NCBI GenBank assembly: GCA_964484135.1
Contig: CAZAEL010000001.1
Coordinates: 1 to 64,000, forward strand
Direction of reading: 5' to 3'
DNA length: 64,000 nt
Source: CAZAEL01 sp964484135
Lineage (GTDB): Bacteria > Elusimicrobiota > Elusimicrobia > FEN-1173
Part shown: in pieces, positions 45,101 to 53,696 of the stretch
Layout: every line of letters starts with the position of its first letter
How positions within the stretch are numbered: the first letter of the stretch is position 1
Position numbers and translations under genes: made by a program
The notes under the pieces: generated by a model
What the model was told of the DNA's origin: nothing
Databases searched by the model: none
Seen by the model: the letters and a program-made list of their open reading frames with translations, nothing else

Positions 45101-46176
45101 CAGCGGTCCGGGCGGAACAGGCGCTGGAGGACCGGCTGGAATTCCTCCGCTGCCCGGCCTGTGGCCGCGAGCTCAGGAACAACGGCCAGGCCTTGGCCTG
45201 CGCGGGCTGCGGCGCTTCCTACCCGGTGGTCCGCGACAACGGAGGCCTCTGGGCGCGGCTCTGCCGGCCCGTTGACGGGACCAAGGGGGAGATCCAAACC
45301 TTTTGGGGGGACCTGTACAAACAGTGGCATCAAGGGTCGGACGCGGCCCTGACCACGGAGTCTTTGTTGCTCCTGCTCTCGTCTTTGGAGGAGATGTTCC
45401 GGAGGCGCCGCCATCTGGCCGCGACCGAGATGGACCTGTCCGCCCTGGCCGGCCAGCGGGTGTGCGAGATCGGGTCCGGCGCCGGCGCCCACTCCGCCCT
45501 GTTCCGCAAACACGGGGCCCACGTCACGTCCGTGGACATGACCCCGGAGCGGGTCTCGGCCACGGCCCATAAGCTGGATTTGCTGAAGGCCCTGTCCCCG
45601 GGCAGCGGCTTGGCCCTGCAGGCGGACGCGGAGCGGCTTCCGTTCGCGGACGGGTCCTTCGACATCGTGTACAGCAACGGCGTCCTGCACCACACCGAGG
45701 ACACGGAACAAAGTCTGCGGGAGGTCCATCGGGTGCTCAGTCCCGGCGGCCAGGCGGTGTTGATGCTGTACGCCCGGCACTCGGCGCTGTACTGGCTTAA
45801 GCTTTTCCCCCAGGGGCTCCTGAGCGGCGCGGTGTTCCGCGAGCCCGAGTCCCGGTGGCTGGGCCGCGTCACCGAGGGGCGTCCCCGGTTCGCGGGCCAG
45901 CCCAACCCGGTCACGCGGGTGTACAGCGAAAAGGCGCTGCGGCGCCTGCTCCGGGATTTCCGCCGGGTGGAACTGCGCAAGAACGGGTACTCCTTCGGCC
46001 ACGCCCCCGTTCCCCGGTCCGAAGGACTGCGCCAGCGGCTGCTGGCCGCCTTGGGCGCCAAATCCTACGAGGGCGCGGTCCTGGTGTACGGCCGGCCCTA
46101 CATTCCGGAGACGGGGCCGGAGCTTTTCCTGGGCCGTTGGCTGGGTTTTGATTGGGACATCCGGGCCGTGAAATGA
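45097..46176 (+). CDS. SAM-dependent methyltransferase with Trm112-like zinc N-terminus
   Basis: The GTG at 45097 gives 359 residues. Residues 15-50 contain a zinc ribbon like Trm112: LRCPACGRELR, then CAGCGASYPVV. The methyltransferase core follows with VCEIGSGAGAHSALFRKHGA near 122-141, VTSVDMTPERVSAT, LPFADGSFDIVYSNGVLHHT near 181-200 and EVHRVLSPGGQAVLMLYARH. The last 100 residues hold Arg- and hydrophobic-rich sequence seen in methyltransferases of glycan loci. The substrate is unknown. Confidence 0.85.
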   Translation: MTAVRAEQALEDRLEFLRCPACGRELRNNGQALACAGCGASYPVVRDNGGLWARLCRPVDGTKGEIQTFWGDLYKQWHQGSDAALTTESLLLLLSSLEEMFRRRRHLAATEMDLSALAGQRVCEIGSGAGAHSALFRKHGAHVTSVDMTPERVSATAHKLDLLKALSPGSGLALQADAERLPFADGSFDIVYSNGVLHHTEDTEQSLREVHRVLSPGGQAVLMLYARHSALYWLKLFPQGLLSGAVFREPESRWLGRVTEGRPRFAGQPNPVTRVYSEKALRRLLRDFRRVELRKNGYSFGHAPVPRSEGLRQRLLAALGAKSYEGAVLVYGRPYIPETGPELFLGRWLGFDWDIRAVK

Positions 46177-47006
46177 GCGGACGCCAGGTGCTCCTGGAAC
46201 GATGGCGCCTCCGGTCCCTGCAAAGGGCCCTGGCCGAACAGGGCCGGGGGTCCCTGATGGAAAGGCTGCGGGAGATCGCGCCGGACCTGAGCCGCCAGTA
46301 TACGTCGCTGGAGGGCGCGGCGGGCGCGTACGCGGAGCTCAAGCGGCGCGGCCAGCACGCTTTCCAGTGCGGCCTCATGCTGAAGGCCCTGGAGCGGTTC
46401 CCCCGGGGGCGGCTTCAGGTGGTGGACATCGGGGACTCCGCCGGCACCCACATGCTCTATTTGAAGGAACTCGCGAAGGGGACATTCGACGTGGAGACGC
46501 TGAGCGTGAACCTGGACCTCGAGGCCGTGGAGAAGATCCGGGCGCGGGGGTTGCCGGCCATGCTTTGCCGGGCGGAGAAACTGTCCCTGGACCGGCCCGT
46601 GGACCTCTTCACCTGCTTCGAGACTTTGGAGCATTTGCACGACCCGTCCCTGTTCCTGCGGCGTCTGGCCAAGGCGCCGGGGGACGGCCGCCTCCTGGTC
46701 ACGGTCCCGTACCAGCGGCAGAGCCGGGTGGGGCTGCGGCACGTCCGCCGGGAAATCCCAAGGCCCGTGCGCGCCGAGGAGGAGCACATTTTTGAATTGA
46801 GCCCGGGGGACTGGACCCTGCTGTTCCGGCACGCGGGCTGGCGCGTGGTCATGGAAGAGACGTACCACCAATACCCCAGGCGCTGGCCCCTGTTGCGCGG
46901 CCTGTGGGCCTGGTATTGGCGGCGCGCGGATTTCGAGGGGTTCTGGGGCGCGCTCCTGGAAAAGGACACGTCCCTGTCGGACCTTTACCGGGACTGGGAG
47001 GAGTGA
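46173..47006 (+). CDS. SAM-dependent methyltransferase
   Basis: The ATG overlapping the previous stop gives 277 residues. After an Arg/Leu-rich N-terminal helix region of about 80 residues, the SAM-binding fold appears as VVDIGDSAGTHMLYLKELAK near 87-106, then FDVETLSVNLDLEAVEKI and FTCFETLEHLHDPSLFLRRL near 149-168. Motif I is degenerate (GDSAG for GXGXG), so SAM binding should not be assumed. The following gene starts six bases after the stop. Confidence 0.72.
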   Translation: MSGRQVLLERWRLRSLQRALAEQGRGSLMERLREIAPDLSRQYTSLEGAAGAYAELKRRGQHAFQCGLMLKALERFPRGRLQVVDIGDSAGTHMLYLKELAKGTFDVETLSVNLDLEAVEKIRARGLPAMLCRAEKLSLDRPVDLFTCFETLEHLHDPSLFLRRLAKAPGDGRLLVTVPYQRQSRVGLRHVRREIPRPVRAEEEHIFELSPGDWTLLFRHAGWRVVMEETYHQYPRRWPLLRGLWAWYWRRADFEGFWGALLEKDTSLSDLYRDWEE

Positions 47007-47012
47007 CGGGGC

Positions 47013-48992
47013 GTGGCCGACAAGGCATCCCTCCTGATCTTTGACCGGGACGGCGGGTCGGACGCCGGGGTTTTTCCCGGCGCCGCCGACCTTTTCCCGT
47101 TGACCGGGGATTGGCGCCTGACGCGGCGGGTCCGGGACCGACGGGCCGGCGCGGTCCGGGAGGTCCTGGATTCGGCCCGCCTGGTGGAGGAGGAGGTGGA
47201 CCGGGTGCGGGAGACGGTGGGCGGCTGGTCCGCGGAACTGGGCAACCTTCGGGCCGGGGGCAAGACCCTGAAGGAATGGTTCCTGACGCCGGACCGGGGC
47301 GTCAGCGCCTGGTGGTTTTCCCTGCTGTCGGAGAAAAACCCCCTGAAGACGGACGTCTTCTTGAAGCTCGCGCAACTGAGGGTCCTGGAAAAACTTTTCC
47401 AATCCGGGCGCTACGGATCCTGCGCCGGCGCGGTGGGCGATCCGGTTTTCCGCGCGGCGGTGTCTCGGTTGGCCCGGCGGGCCGGCGTGGGGTATCGCCT
47501 GCGGGCCGCGCGCCATCCCGGTTTTTCCTGGCGCGGCGCCCTGCGGGGCGGCCTGGAACGGGCCGGCCTTATCGGGGACCTGGTCCACGCCCTGCTCAAG
47601 CTGGCGGAATGGGTCTGGCTTGCGGCCCTGGCCCGCGGCCTGGGGCCGAAAGGCGCGGGCGCGGAAGGCGGGGAGGACTTGCTGGTGGTCACCTATTTCC
47701 CGGCCGTGGACCGAGAAGCCGCGGAACAGGGGCGGTTCCAGGACCTTTATTTCGGCCCCTTGCAGGAGCTCTGGCAAAAAGAGGGGCGGCGCGCCCATTG
47801 GATCCTCCTGTACGTGCCCTTTGACCGCCGGGCCTTCGTGGACGCCCTGGCCCTGGCCAAGCGTTTCTCCGTCAACGGCTGGAGCGTGACTTTCCTGCAC
47901 CGGTTCCTGTCCGCCGGCATTTTGGCGCGGACGCTGTTGACGTGGGGCATCCAGGTTTTGAACTATCTTAGGGTGCGGAGCGCCCTGGACCGGGCCTTCG
48001 CGGAGCCGGCCCTGGCCCCGCCGGAGGGCCGCGAGCTGTTGGCGCGCCTGGGACGGCGGTCCTTCGCGGGATGGGTGGGTTTGAGCGGCCTCCTGTACTT
48101 CGAGCTGTTCAAGGAGGTTTTCCGGCGTTTTCCCAAGGCGTCCCGTTGCCTGTACGTGGCGGAGATGCACGCCTGGGAAAAGGCGCTGAACGGGGCCAAG
48201 CGGTCGCGCCGGCCCGGCGTCGTCACCGTGGGGTTCCAGCACGCGGCCGTGTCTCGGAATGAGTTCCACTATTTCCACGCGCCGGAGGAGGCCCGGTCCG
48301 CGGGCGGCCCCCTGGACGCGCCGTTGCCGGACCGGCTGGCCTGCAACGGCGAAGTCCCCCGGTCGCTCCTGGCCCGGCAGGGGTACGCGGGTGTTCGGTC
48401 GGTGGAGGCGTTGCGCCACCTGGGCCTGGCGCGCGCGCTCAAAGGAGACGATTCGACGAAACGTCGTCCGCCCGTGGTGGTGGCGGCGGGGTCCATCGAC
48501 CGGCGGGAGACCTTGGCGTTGTTGTCGCTGGTGACGGAGGCGCTGCCCCGGCCCGCCGGTTTCCAGGTCTGGCTCAAGGGGCATCCGTCCATGCCCGTCC
48601 AGCCCCTGCTGGCCGAGCTGGGGATCCCCTGGCCCGCCGCCGGTTTTGAGGTCCGCGACGAGCCCGTGGACCGGCTCCTGGCCGAGGCCCGGGCCGCGGT
48701 GGTGGGCGGCAGCAGCGTGGCCCTGGACGCCCTGGCCCTGGGATGCCGCGTGATCGTGCCCGTGTTTCCCGACGGGATTTCCGTCAATCCCTTGGGCGGG
48801 TTCGAGGACGCGTACCGCAAGGTGAGCACCCCCGCGGCCCTGAAAGAAGCGGTGGAGGAGGCCCTGGCCCGGCCCCCGGCGCCGGAGGAGATTCGGCGCG
48901 GCCGCGAACTGGCGGCTTCCTATTGGAACTTGGATGAATCCCTGCCCCTGTGGCGGGAGCTGATGGGCCTTGCGCCCGCGGGAACGAGGTGA
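47013..48992 (+). CDS. Large putative surface-carbohydrate transferase (LIC13510-like)
   Basis: The GTG at 47013, ten bases after GGGAGGAG, gives 659 residues. I see no complete match to a characterised enzyme. The C-terminal 200 residues look like the donor half of a GT-B protein: PVVVAAGSIDRRETLALLSL near 487-506, FQVWLKGHPSMPVQPLLAEL near 518-537, and AAVVGGSSVALDALALGCRV near 564-583. The middle has the VTVGFQHAAVSRNEFHYFH motif. Size and motifs resemble the LIC13510 group of Leptospira O-antigen loci, the partner type of the protein at 41118. Confidence 0.6.
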   Translation: MADKASLLIFDRDGGSDAGVFPGAADLFPLTGDWRLTRRVRDRRAGAVREVLDSARLVEEEVDRVRETVGGWSAELGNLRAGGKTLKEWFLTPDRGVSAWWFSLLSEKNPLKTDVFLKLAQLRVLEKLFQSGRYGSCAGAVGDPVFRAAVSRLARRAGVGYRLRAARHPGFSWRGALRGGLERAGLIGDLVHALLKLAEWVWLAALARGLGPKGAGAEGGEDLLVVTYFPAVDREAAEQGRFQDLYFGPLQELWQKEGRRAHWILLYVPFDRRAFVDALALAKRFSVNGWSVTFLHRFLSAGILARTLLTWGIQVLNYLRVRSALDRAFAEPALAPPEGRELLARLGRRSFAGWVGLSGLLYFELFKEVFRRFPKASRCLYVAEMHAWEKALNGAKRSRRPGVVTVGFQHAAVSRNEFHYFHAPEEARSAGGPLDAPLPDRLACNGEVPRSLLARQGYAGVRSVEALRHLGLARALKGDDSTKRRPPVVVAAGSIDRRETLALLSLVTEALPRPAGFQVWLKGHPSMPVQPLLAELGIPWPAAGFEVRDEPVDRLLAEARAAVVGGSSVALDALALGCRVIVPVFPDGISVNPLGGFEDAYRKVSTPAALKEAVEEALARPPAPEEIRRGRELAASYWNLDESLPLWRELMGLAPAGTR

Positions 48993-48994
48993 CC

Positions 48995-49927
48995 ATGGAA
49001 CCGAAGACGAAATCAGAGGACAAGGCGGGCGCCGCAGGCGCGGCCCCGGCCTGCCAGATCTGCGGCAACCGCGACCCGAAGGCCTTCTCCTTCGTCACGG
49101 ACAAGTTCCGGTACGAGGTCAAAAAATCCGCGTACAAGTGCGACGCCTGCGGCCTGGTGTTCATCCTGCCCCTGATGAGCCCGGAGGAGGAGCGGATCTT
49201 CTACGAGCAGGAGTACGGCGTCATCTACAGCCAGGAAAAGGGGACCACGCCCAAGGATTTGTTCGAGAAGCGCCTGCCGGACGCCCGGCGGTACCTGAGC
49301 ATGACGGAACGTTATCTCTCCGGGGACAACGACTGCCTGGAGATCGGCTGCGCGTCGGGGTACTTCCTGCACACCATCCGCGACCGGGTGCGTTCCGTGG
49401 CCGGATACGAGACCCACGTGGAGCTGAAGAAATACTGCGAGGGCATCGGCATCCCCATCCTGCCCAGCCTGGAGGCCGCGGGCGAGGGCCGCTTCGACCG
49501 CATCTTCCTCTTCTTCGTGCTGGAGCATTTGGGGGACCCGCTGGGGTACCTGGCGCTCTTGAAGCGCATGCTGAGGCCGGGCGGCATCCTCTTCATCGAA
49601 GTGCCCAACGTGGACGACGCCCTGCTGTCCCTGTACCAGATCCCGGCGCTGAAGGACTTCTACTTCACGCCCGCGCACCAGTTCTACTATTCCAAGGACA
49701 CGCTGGGGCGGCTCCTGCGCAAGGCCGGCTTTGCCGATTTCGAGATCGAGCCGGAGCAGCGCTACGACCTGTCGAACCACATGCATTGGATGCTGGCGGG
49801 CAAACCCGGCGGCCAGGGCAAGTACAGCCATGTGTTCACGCCCAAGCTCCTGGAGGCGTACGCCGAATGCCTCCGGGAGAAGTTCCTCTGCGACACGCTC
49901 TTTGCCGTCGTGAAAAAGGACAAATAG
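48995..49927 (+). CDS. SAM-dependent methyltransferase with N-terminal zinc motif
   Basis: The ATG at 48995, just after AACGAGGTG, gives 310 residues. An N-terminal CXXC pair (CQICGN near 19-24, CDACGLVF near 47-54) probably binds zinc, as in sugar C-methyltransferases of the TylC3/NovU kind. Motif I is CLEIGCASGYFLHTIRDRVR near 111-130, later FDRIFLFFVLEHLGDPLGYL and LKRMLRPGGILFIEVPNVDD. A role as C-methyltransferase on a keto-sugar nucleotide is possible, but it is shorter than TylC3 types (about 400). Confidence 0.83.
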   Translation: MEPKTKSEDKAGAAGAAPACQICGNRDPKAFSFVTDKFRYEVKKSAYKCDACGLVFILPLMSPEEERIFYEQEYGVIYSQEKGTTPKDLFEKRLPDARRYLSMTERYLSGDNDCLEIGCASGYFLHTIRDRVRSVAGYETHVELKKYCEGIGIPILPSLEAAGEGRFDRIFLFFVLEHLGDPLGYLALLKRMLRPGGILFIEVPNVDDALLSLYQIPALKDFYFTPAHQFYYSKDTLGRLLRKAGFADFEIEPEQRYDLSNHMHWMLAGKPGGQGKYSHVFTPKLLEAYAECLREKFLCDTLFAVVKKDK

Positions 49928-49929
49928 AC

Positions 49930-50949
49930 ATGGCAAAGGCGGCCATCATCGGGTTCGGCGGCATGGGACAGCGCCACCTCAAGGCGTACGAAAAGGCCGG
50001 GGTGGAGGTGGCGGCCGTCTGCGAATGGGACCCGGACAAAGTTTTTCAAGTCCTCCCGCGTTTCCCCAAGGACCGGGTGTACAAGGACCACCGGACGCTC
50101 CTGGAAAAAGAAAGCGTGGACATCCTGAGCGTGGTGTCCAACGGTCCCACGCACGCGGCCGTCTCCCTGGCCGCCATGGAGGCCGGGGTGCCGAGGGTGC
50201 TGTGCGAAAAGCCCGTGGCCACCAACTTGTCCGACGCCCAAAAGGTCATCCGGGCCTGTCAAAAGAAAAAGACGCGTTTGGCGGTGAACCACGTGCGGCG
50301 GTGGAGCCCCGGTTACGACGCCTTGCGCGCGCTCGTCGCCGGCGGGACCATCGGCCGGCTCAGGCACATCTATTTTCAAAGCGGCAGCACGGGGCTGGGC
50401 AACTTCGCGGTCCACGCTTTCGACACCATGCGCATGCTTTTCGGGTCGGAGCCGGATTGGGTCATGGGCGTCCTGGACAAGACGGGCACGCCCAACCCCC
50501 GGGGGGCGCAATTCAAGGACCCGGCCGGGTACGGCGTGATCCATTTCCAAAACGGGGCCCGGGGCTTCGTGGACACCTCCGAAGACACGGGGGTGCAGTA
50601 CCAGTACGTGCTGGCGGGGGAGTACGGCCGCGTGGTCATCGACGAACTGAACGACCGGTGGGACGTCCGCGCCCGGGACCCGGAAGGGCGGACGCTGCCC
50701 TTCACCCGGTACGGGACGGCCATGGGGCCCGTGCCTTTCAAGACCCCCGCGCCCTTCGACCTGGTGGACCTCACCAGCCGGGCCATCCAAAACCTTTTGT
50801 CGGACGGGCCCGTGCGCTCCACGGCGGAGGACGGGTTCAAATCCTTGGAGCTGGTGGCGGCTTTTCATCTGTCCGACCGGAAAAAGGGCGGCCGCGTGGA
50901 GCTGCCGCTGGCTCGGAAACATTGGGACCTGGACATCCCCATCGGGTGA
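49930..50949 (+). CDS. Gfo/Idh/MocA-family oxidoreductase
   Basis: The ATG at 49930 gives 339 residues. The Rossmann fold starts KAAIIGFGGMGQRHLKAYEK near 3-22, then VEVAAVCEWDPDKV; the nicotinamide-site motif is VLCEKPVATNLSDAQKVI near 90-107 with the conserved Glu-Lys-Pro, and AVNHVRRWSPGYDALRALV follows. Such NAD(P) enzymes oxidise or reduce sugar nucleotides at C3 or other positions. Together with the aminotransferases and epimerases of this locus it suggests a keto- or amino-sugar. Confidence 0.87.
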   Translation: MAKAAIIGFGGMGQRHLKAYEKAGVEVAAVCEWDPDKVFQVLPRFPKDRVYKDHRTLLEKESVDILSVVSNGPTHAAVSLAAMEAGVPRVLCEKPVATNLSDAQKVIRACQKKKTRLAVNHVRRWSPGYDALRALVAGGTIGRLRHIYFQSGSTGLGNFAVHAFDTMRMLFGSEPDWVMGVLDKTGTPNPRGAQFKDPAGYGVIHFQNGARGFVDTSEDTGVQYQYVLAGEYGRVVIDELNDRWDVRARDPEGRTLPFTRYGTAMGPVPFKTPAPFDLVDLTSRAIQNLLSDGPVRSTAEDGFKSLELVAAFHLSDRKKGGRVELPLARKHWDLDIPIG

Positions 50950-50956
50950 AGACGAC

Positions 50957-52009
50957 ATGGTGAAACCGCGCAAGGAACTGCTGAGAATATCCCGCACCCC
51001 CCTCGCGGAGTACGAGGGCCGTCCCGGCCTGCGCCTGGACAAGAACGAGAACCTGGCGCCGGACCCGGCCCTGGTGCGGGAGGTGCTGGCCCGCACCCCG
51101 GCGCAATCCCTGGCGGATTACCCGGACTACGGCGCCTTCCTCAAGGTCCTGGCGCGGTGGATGCGTTGCCGGCCCGAGAACCTGCTCCTCACCGCCGGGT
51201 CCGACGGCGCCATCAAGCTGGTCTTTGAGGCGTACCTGGAGCCGGGCGACGAGTTCGTGACGCTGTCGCCCTCCTTCGCCATGTTCACGGTGTACGGCAA
51301 GCTCTTCGGCGGCCGGGCCGTGGAAGTCCCCTTCCACCGGGACCTGTCCGCGCCGCTGGAGCGGCTGCTCTCCGCCATCGGGCCCCGCACCAAGATCGTG
51401 GCCCTGGCCAGCCCCAACAACCCCACCGGCACCATGCTGGCGGAGGCGGATTTCCTGAAAGTTTTCCGGCGGGCCGCGCGCTTCGGCGCCCTGGTCCTGG
51501 TGGACGAGGCGTACTATTTCTTCACGCGCCGGACCATGCGGCCCCATGTTTTGCAGCACGACAACGTGGTCCTGACCCGCACCTTTTCCAAGGCCTGCGG
51601 CCTGGCGTCCCTGCGCCTGGGCTTCGCCCTGGCCCGGCCCGAGCTCATCCGGGATTTAAGGAAGTGCCAGCCCATTTTCGACGTGAACGGCCTGGCGTTG
51701 CGCTGCGCGGAGCACGTGATCCGGCACGAGGGCCGGATCTGGCGGTACGCCGCCGAGGTGGAGAAGGGCAAGGCGTATCTGGAAAGGGTCCTGCCGGGCC
51801 TGGGCCTGGGGCTGGCGCGGGGGCACGGCAACTTCGTGCTCATCGACCTGAAGCGAAATCCGGAAGCCGTGGCGCGCCGCCTGCGGAAGCGGGGCGTGGC
51901 CGTGGGTTATGGTTATCCACATCCCGGCCTGGCCACCTGCCTCAAGGTGACTGTGGGGCCGGAAAAGGTGATGCGGTCATTTGTCCGCTTGCTGAGGGAG
52001 TGCCTGTGA
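50957..52009 (+). CDS. Class I/II aminotransferase (histidinol-phosphate aminotransferase-like)
   Basis: PLP enzyme of 350 residues. It begins with the RLDKNENLAPDPALVREVLA motif, typical for HisC, has LLLTAGSDGAIKLVFEAYLE near 76-95, ALASPNNPTGTML near 152-164, and the PLP-lysine motif TRTFSKACGLASLRLGFALA near 209-228. No histidine genes are near; HisC-like proteins in polysaccharide or phosphonate loci often act on sugar or nucleotide-linked amino acids (for example CobD/threonine-type). It may supply an amino-acid substituent. The stop overlaps the next gene (GTGA). Confidence 0.83.
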   Translation: MVKPRKELLRISRTPLAEYEGRPGLRLDKNENLAPDPALVREVLARTPAQSLADYPDYGAFLKVLARWMRCRPENLLLTAGSDGAIKLVFEAYLEPGDEFVTLSPSFAMFTVYGKLFGGRAVEVPFHRDLSAPLERLLSAIGPRTKIVALASPNNPTGTMLAEADFLKVFRRAARFGALVLVDEAYYFFTRRTMRPHVLQHDNVVLTRTFSKACGLASLRLGFALARPELIRDLRKCQPIFDVNGLALRCAEHVIRHEGRIWRYAAEVEKGKAYLERVLPGLGLGLARGHGNFVLIDLKRNPEAVARRLRKRGVAVGYGYPHPGLATCLKVTVGPEKVMRSFVRLLRECL

Positions 52010-52956
52010 AAACCAAAAACGTCCTGGTGACGGGCGGGGCCGGGTTCATCGGCGGCCACCTGGCGCGACGTTGCCTGGCCGAGGGCCACCGCGTCTGGGT
52101 GGCGGACGATTTGTCCACGGGCCGGAAAGGCAACGTGCCGGGCGGCGCCAGGTTCCTGAAGCTGGACCTGGGGCAACAGGGGTTTTCCAAAAGGCTCCCG
52201 GGCGTCAAATTCGACGCGGTCCTGCATCTGGCGGCCCAGTCCTCCGGGGAAATCTCCGGCGAGGACCCGGCGCAAGATTTCCGGGTGAACCTGGCCGGGA
52301 CCGTGGAGCTCCTCTCCTGGGCGTCGCGGAACGCCAAGCGGTTCCTGTACGCCAGCTCCATGGCCGCGTACGGCGACCCGCCCTCCCTGCCCGTGTCCGA
52401 GGACGCGCCCCTGGCGCCGCTGTCCGTGTACGGGCTCAACAAAAGCGTGTCCGAGGAGTACGTGCGCCGTTATAACCGCGCCGGCTTTGCCACCACGTCC
52501 TTCCGCATGTTCAGCGTGTACGGGCCCGGCCAGAACATGGCCAATTTGAAGCAGGGCATGATCAGCATCTACATGGCGTACGCGCTCCAAAAAAGACCGG
52601 TCCTGGTGAAAGGGTCCCTGGACCGGTTCCGCGACTTCGTGTACATCGACGACGCGGTGGACGCCTGGATGGCGGCCCTCGGGAGCCCGGCGGCGGGCGG
52701 CCGGGTGTACAACGTGGGGTCCGGACAAAGGACCACGGTGCGGGAGGCGGTGCGGGAGATCCTCAAGGCCCTGGGCGAGGACCCGGACCGATATCCCGTG
52801 GCCTCCGGCGCCCCCACGCCCGCGGACCAGTTCGGCGTGGTGGCGGACATCACCCGCATCCGGTCGGAGCTGGGCTGGCAACCCAAGATCGGTTTGTCCG
52901 AGGGGCTCCGCCGCATGGCGGACTGGGCCAGGAGCGCGGGGAAGGCCGGCCGATGA
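52006..52956 (+). CDS. NAD-dependent epimerase/dehydratase (UDP-glucose 4-epimerase-like)
   Basis: The GTG at 52006 gives 316 residues. Features are TGGAGFIGGHLARRCLAEGH near 9-28, DAVLHLAAQSSGEISGEDPA, YASSMAAYGDPP, and the catalytic YGLNK in SVYGLNKSVSEEYVRRYN. VYGPGQNMANLKQGM and RDFVYIDDAVDAWMAAL near 207-223 are GalE-type. It could epimerise UDP-hexoses or hexosamines for the polysaccharide. Confidence 0.9.
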   Translation: MKTKNVLVTGGAGFIGGHLARRCLAEGHRVWVADDLSTGRKGNVPGGARFLKLDLGQQGFSKRLPGVKFDAVLHLAAQSSGEISGEDPAQDFRVNLAGTVELLSWASRNAKRFLYASSMAAYGDPPSLPVSEDAPLAPLSVYGLNKSVSEEYVRRYNRAGFATTSFRMFSVYGPGQNMANLKQGMISIYMAYALQKRPVLVKGSLDRFRDFVYIDDAVDAWMAALGSPAAGGRVYNVGSGQRTTVREAVREILKALGEDPDRYPVASGAPTPADQFGVVADITRIRSELGWQPKIGLSEGLRRMADWARSAGKAGR

Positions 52957-53696
52957 CGGCGGCGGACGCCCAGCTCAAATCCGAACAGGCGGCCTGGGCC
53001 ACGGAGGCCTGCCGCGACTACTACCGCGCCCATCGCCGGACGCCGGCGGATTTGTACCCGTCGGAACGGTTCTTCCTGCCCGAGGTCCTCGGCCGGGTCT
53101 CCACCTGCCTGGACGTGGGCTGCGCCCTGGGGCATTTTTCCCGCATCATGAAAAGTTTCAACCCGGCGCTGCAATACACGGGCATGGACGCGAACCCGGC
53201 TTTTGTCGCGGCGGCGCAGAGGGAACACCCGGATTCCCGGTTCCTGACGGGGAACGGCATGGATTTCCGCACGCCGCCCGGCTCCTACGACCTGGTGCAC
53301 CTGAGCGGCGTCCTGCACCTGACCTCCTTTTACCGGGAGATCACCGCGGCCTGCTACGCCCAGGCCCGGACGTACCTGCTCTGCGATTTCCGCCTGACGC
53401 GGGGCCCTTCCGTGACGGGACGCCTGAAGCCCCATGTCAGCGCCGACGACCCGGGGACGCCGGAGCTGCCCTACGTGGTGCTGAACGCGGAGGAATGGCT
53501 GGCCTGGCTGAAACGTCTTTCCCCGGCGCCGCGCTCCATCCGGGCCCGGGGCTATCCCCACCCGCCCTCGCCGGGGGCGCGGTTGAGCCTGAAGGACATC
53601 ATCGCCGCCTTTTTTCTGATTGAAAAGGGGCCGGCCCGCGGCGAGACCGCGGTGGATGTGGATTTCAATGCGTTGCCGAAGGAGACGGAATCATGA
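52953..53696 (+). CDS. SAM-dependent methyltransferase
   Basis: A 247-residue class I methyltransferase starting inside the previous stop (ATGA). Motif I is TCLDVGCALGHFSRIMKSF near 51-69, then YTGMDANPAFVAAAQREHPD near 76-95 and DLVHLSGVLHLTSFYREITA near 112-131. Residues after about 185 (GYPHPPSPGARLSLKDIIAA) are not typical. The following cytidylyltransferase fusion starts four bases before its end, so the pair may act in order on one substrate. Confidence 0.83.
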   Translation: MTAADAQLKSEQAAWATEACRDYYRAHRRTPADLYPSERFFLPEVLGRVSTCLDVGCALGHFSRIMKSFNPALQYTGMDANPAFVAAAQREHPDSRFLTGNGMDFRTPPGSYDLVHLSGVLHLTSFYREITAACYAQARTYLLCDFRLTRGPSVTGRLKPHVSADDPGTPELPYVVLNAEEWLAWLKRLSPAPRSIRARGYPHPPSPGARLSLKDIIAAFFLIEKGPARGETAVDVDFNALPKETES

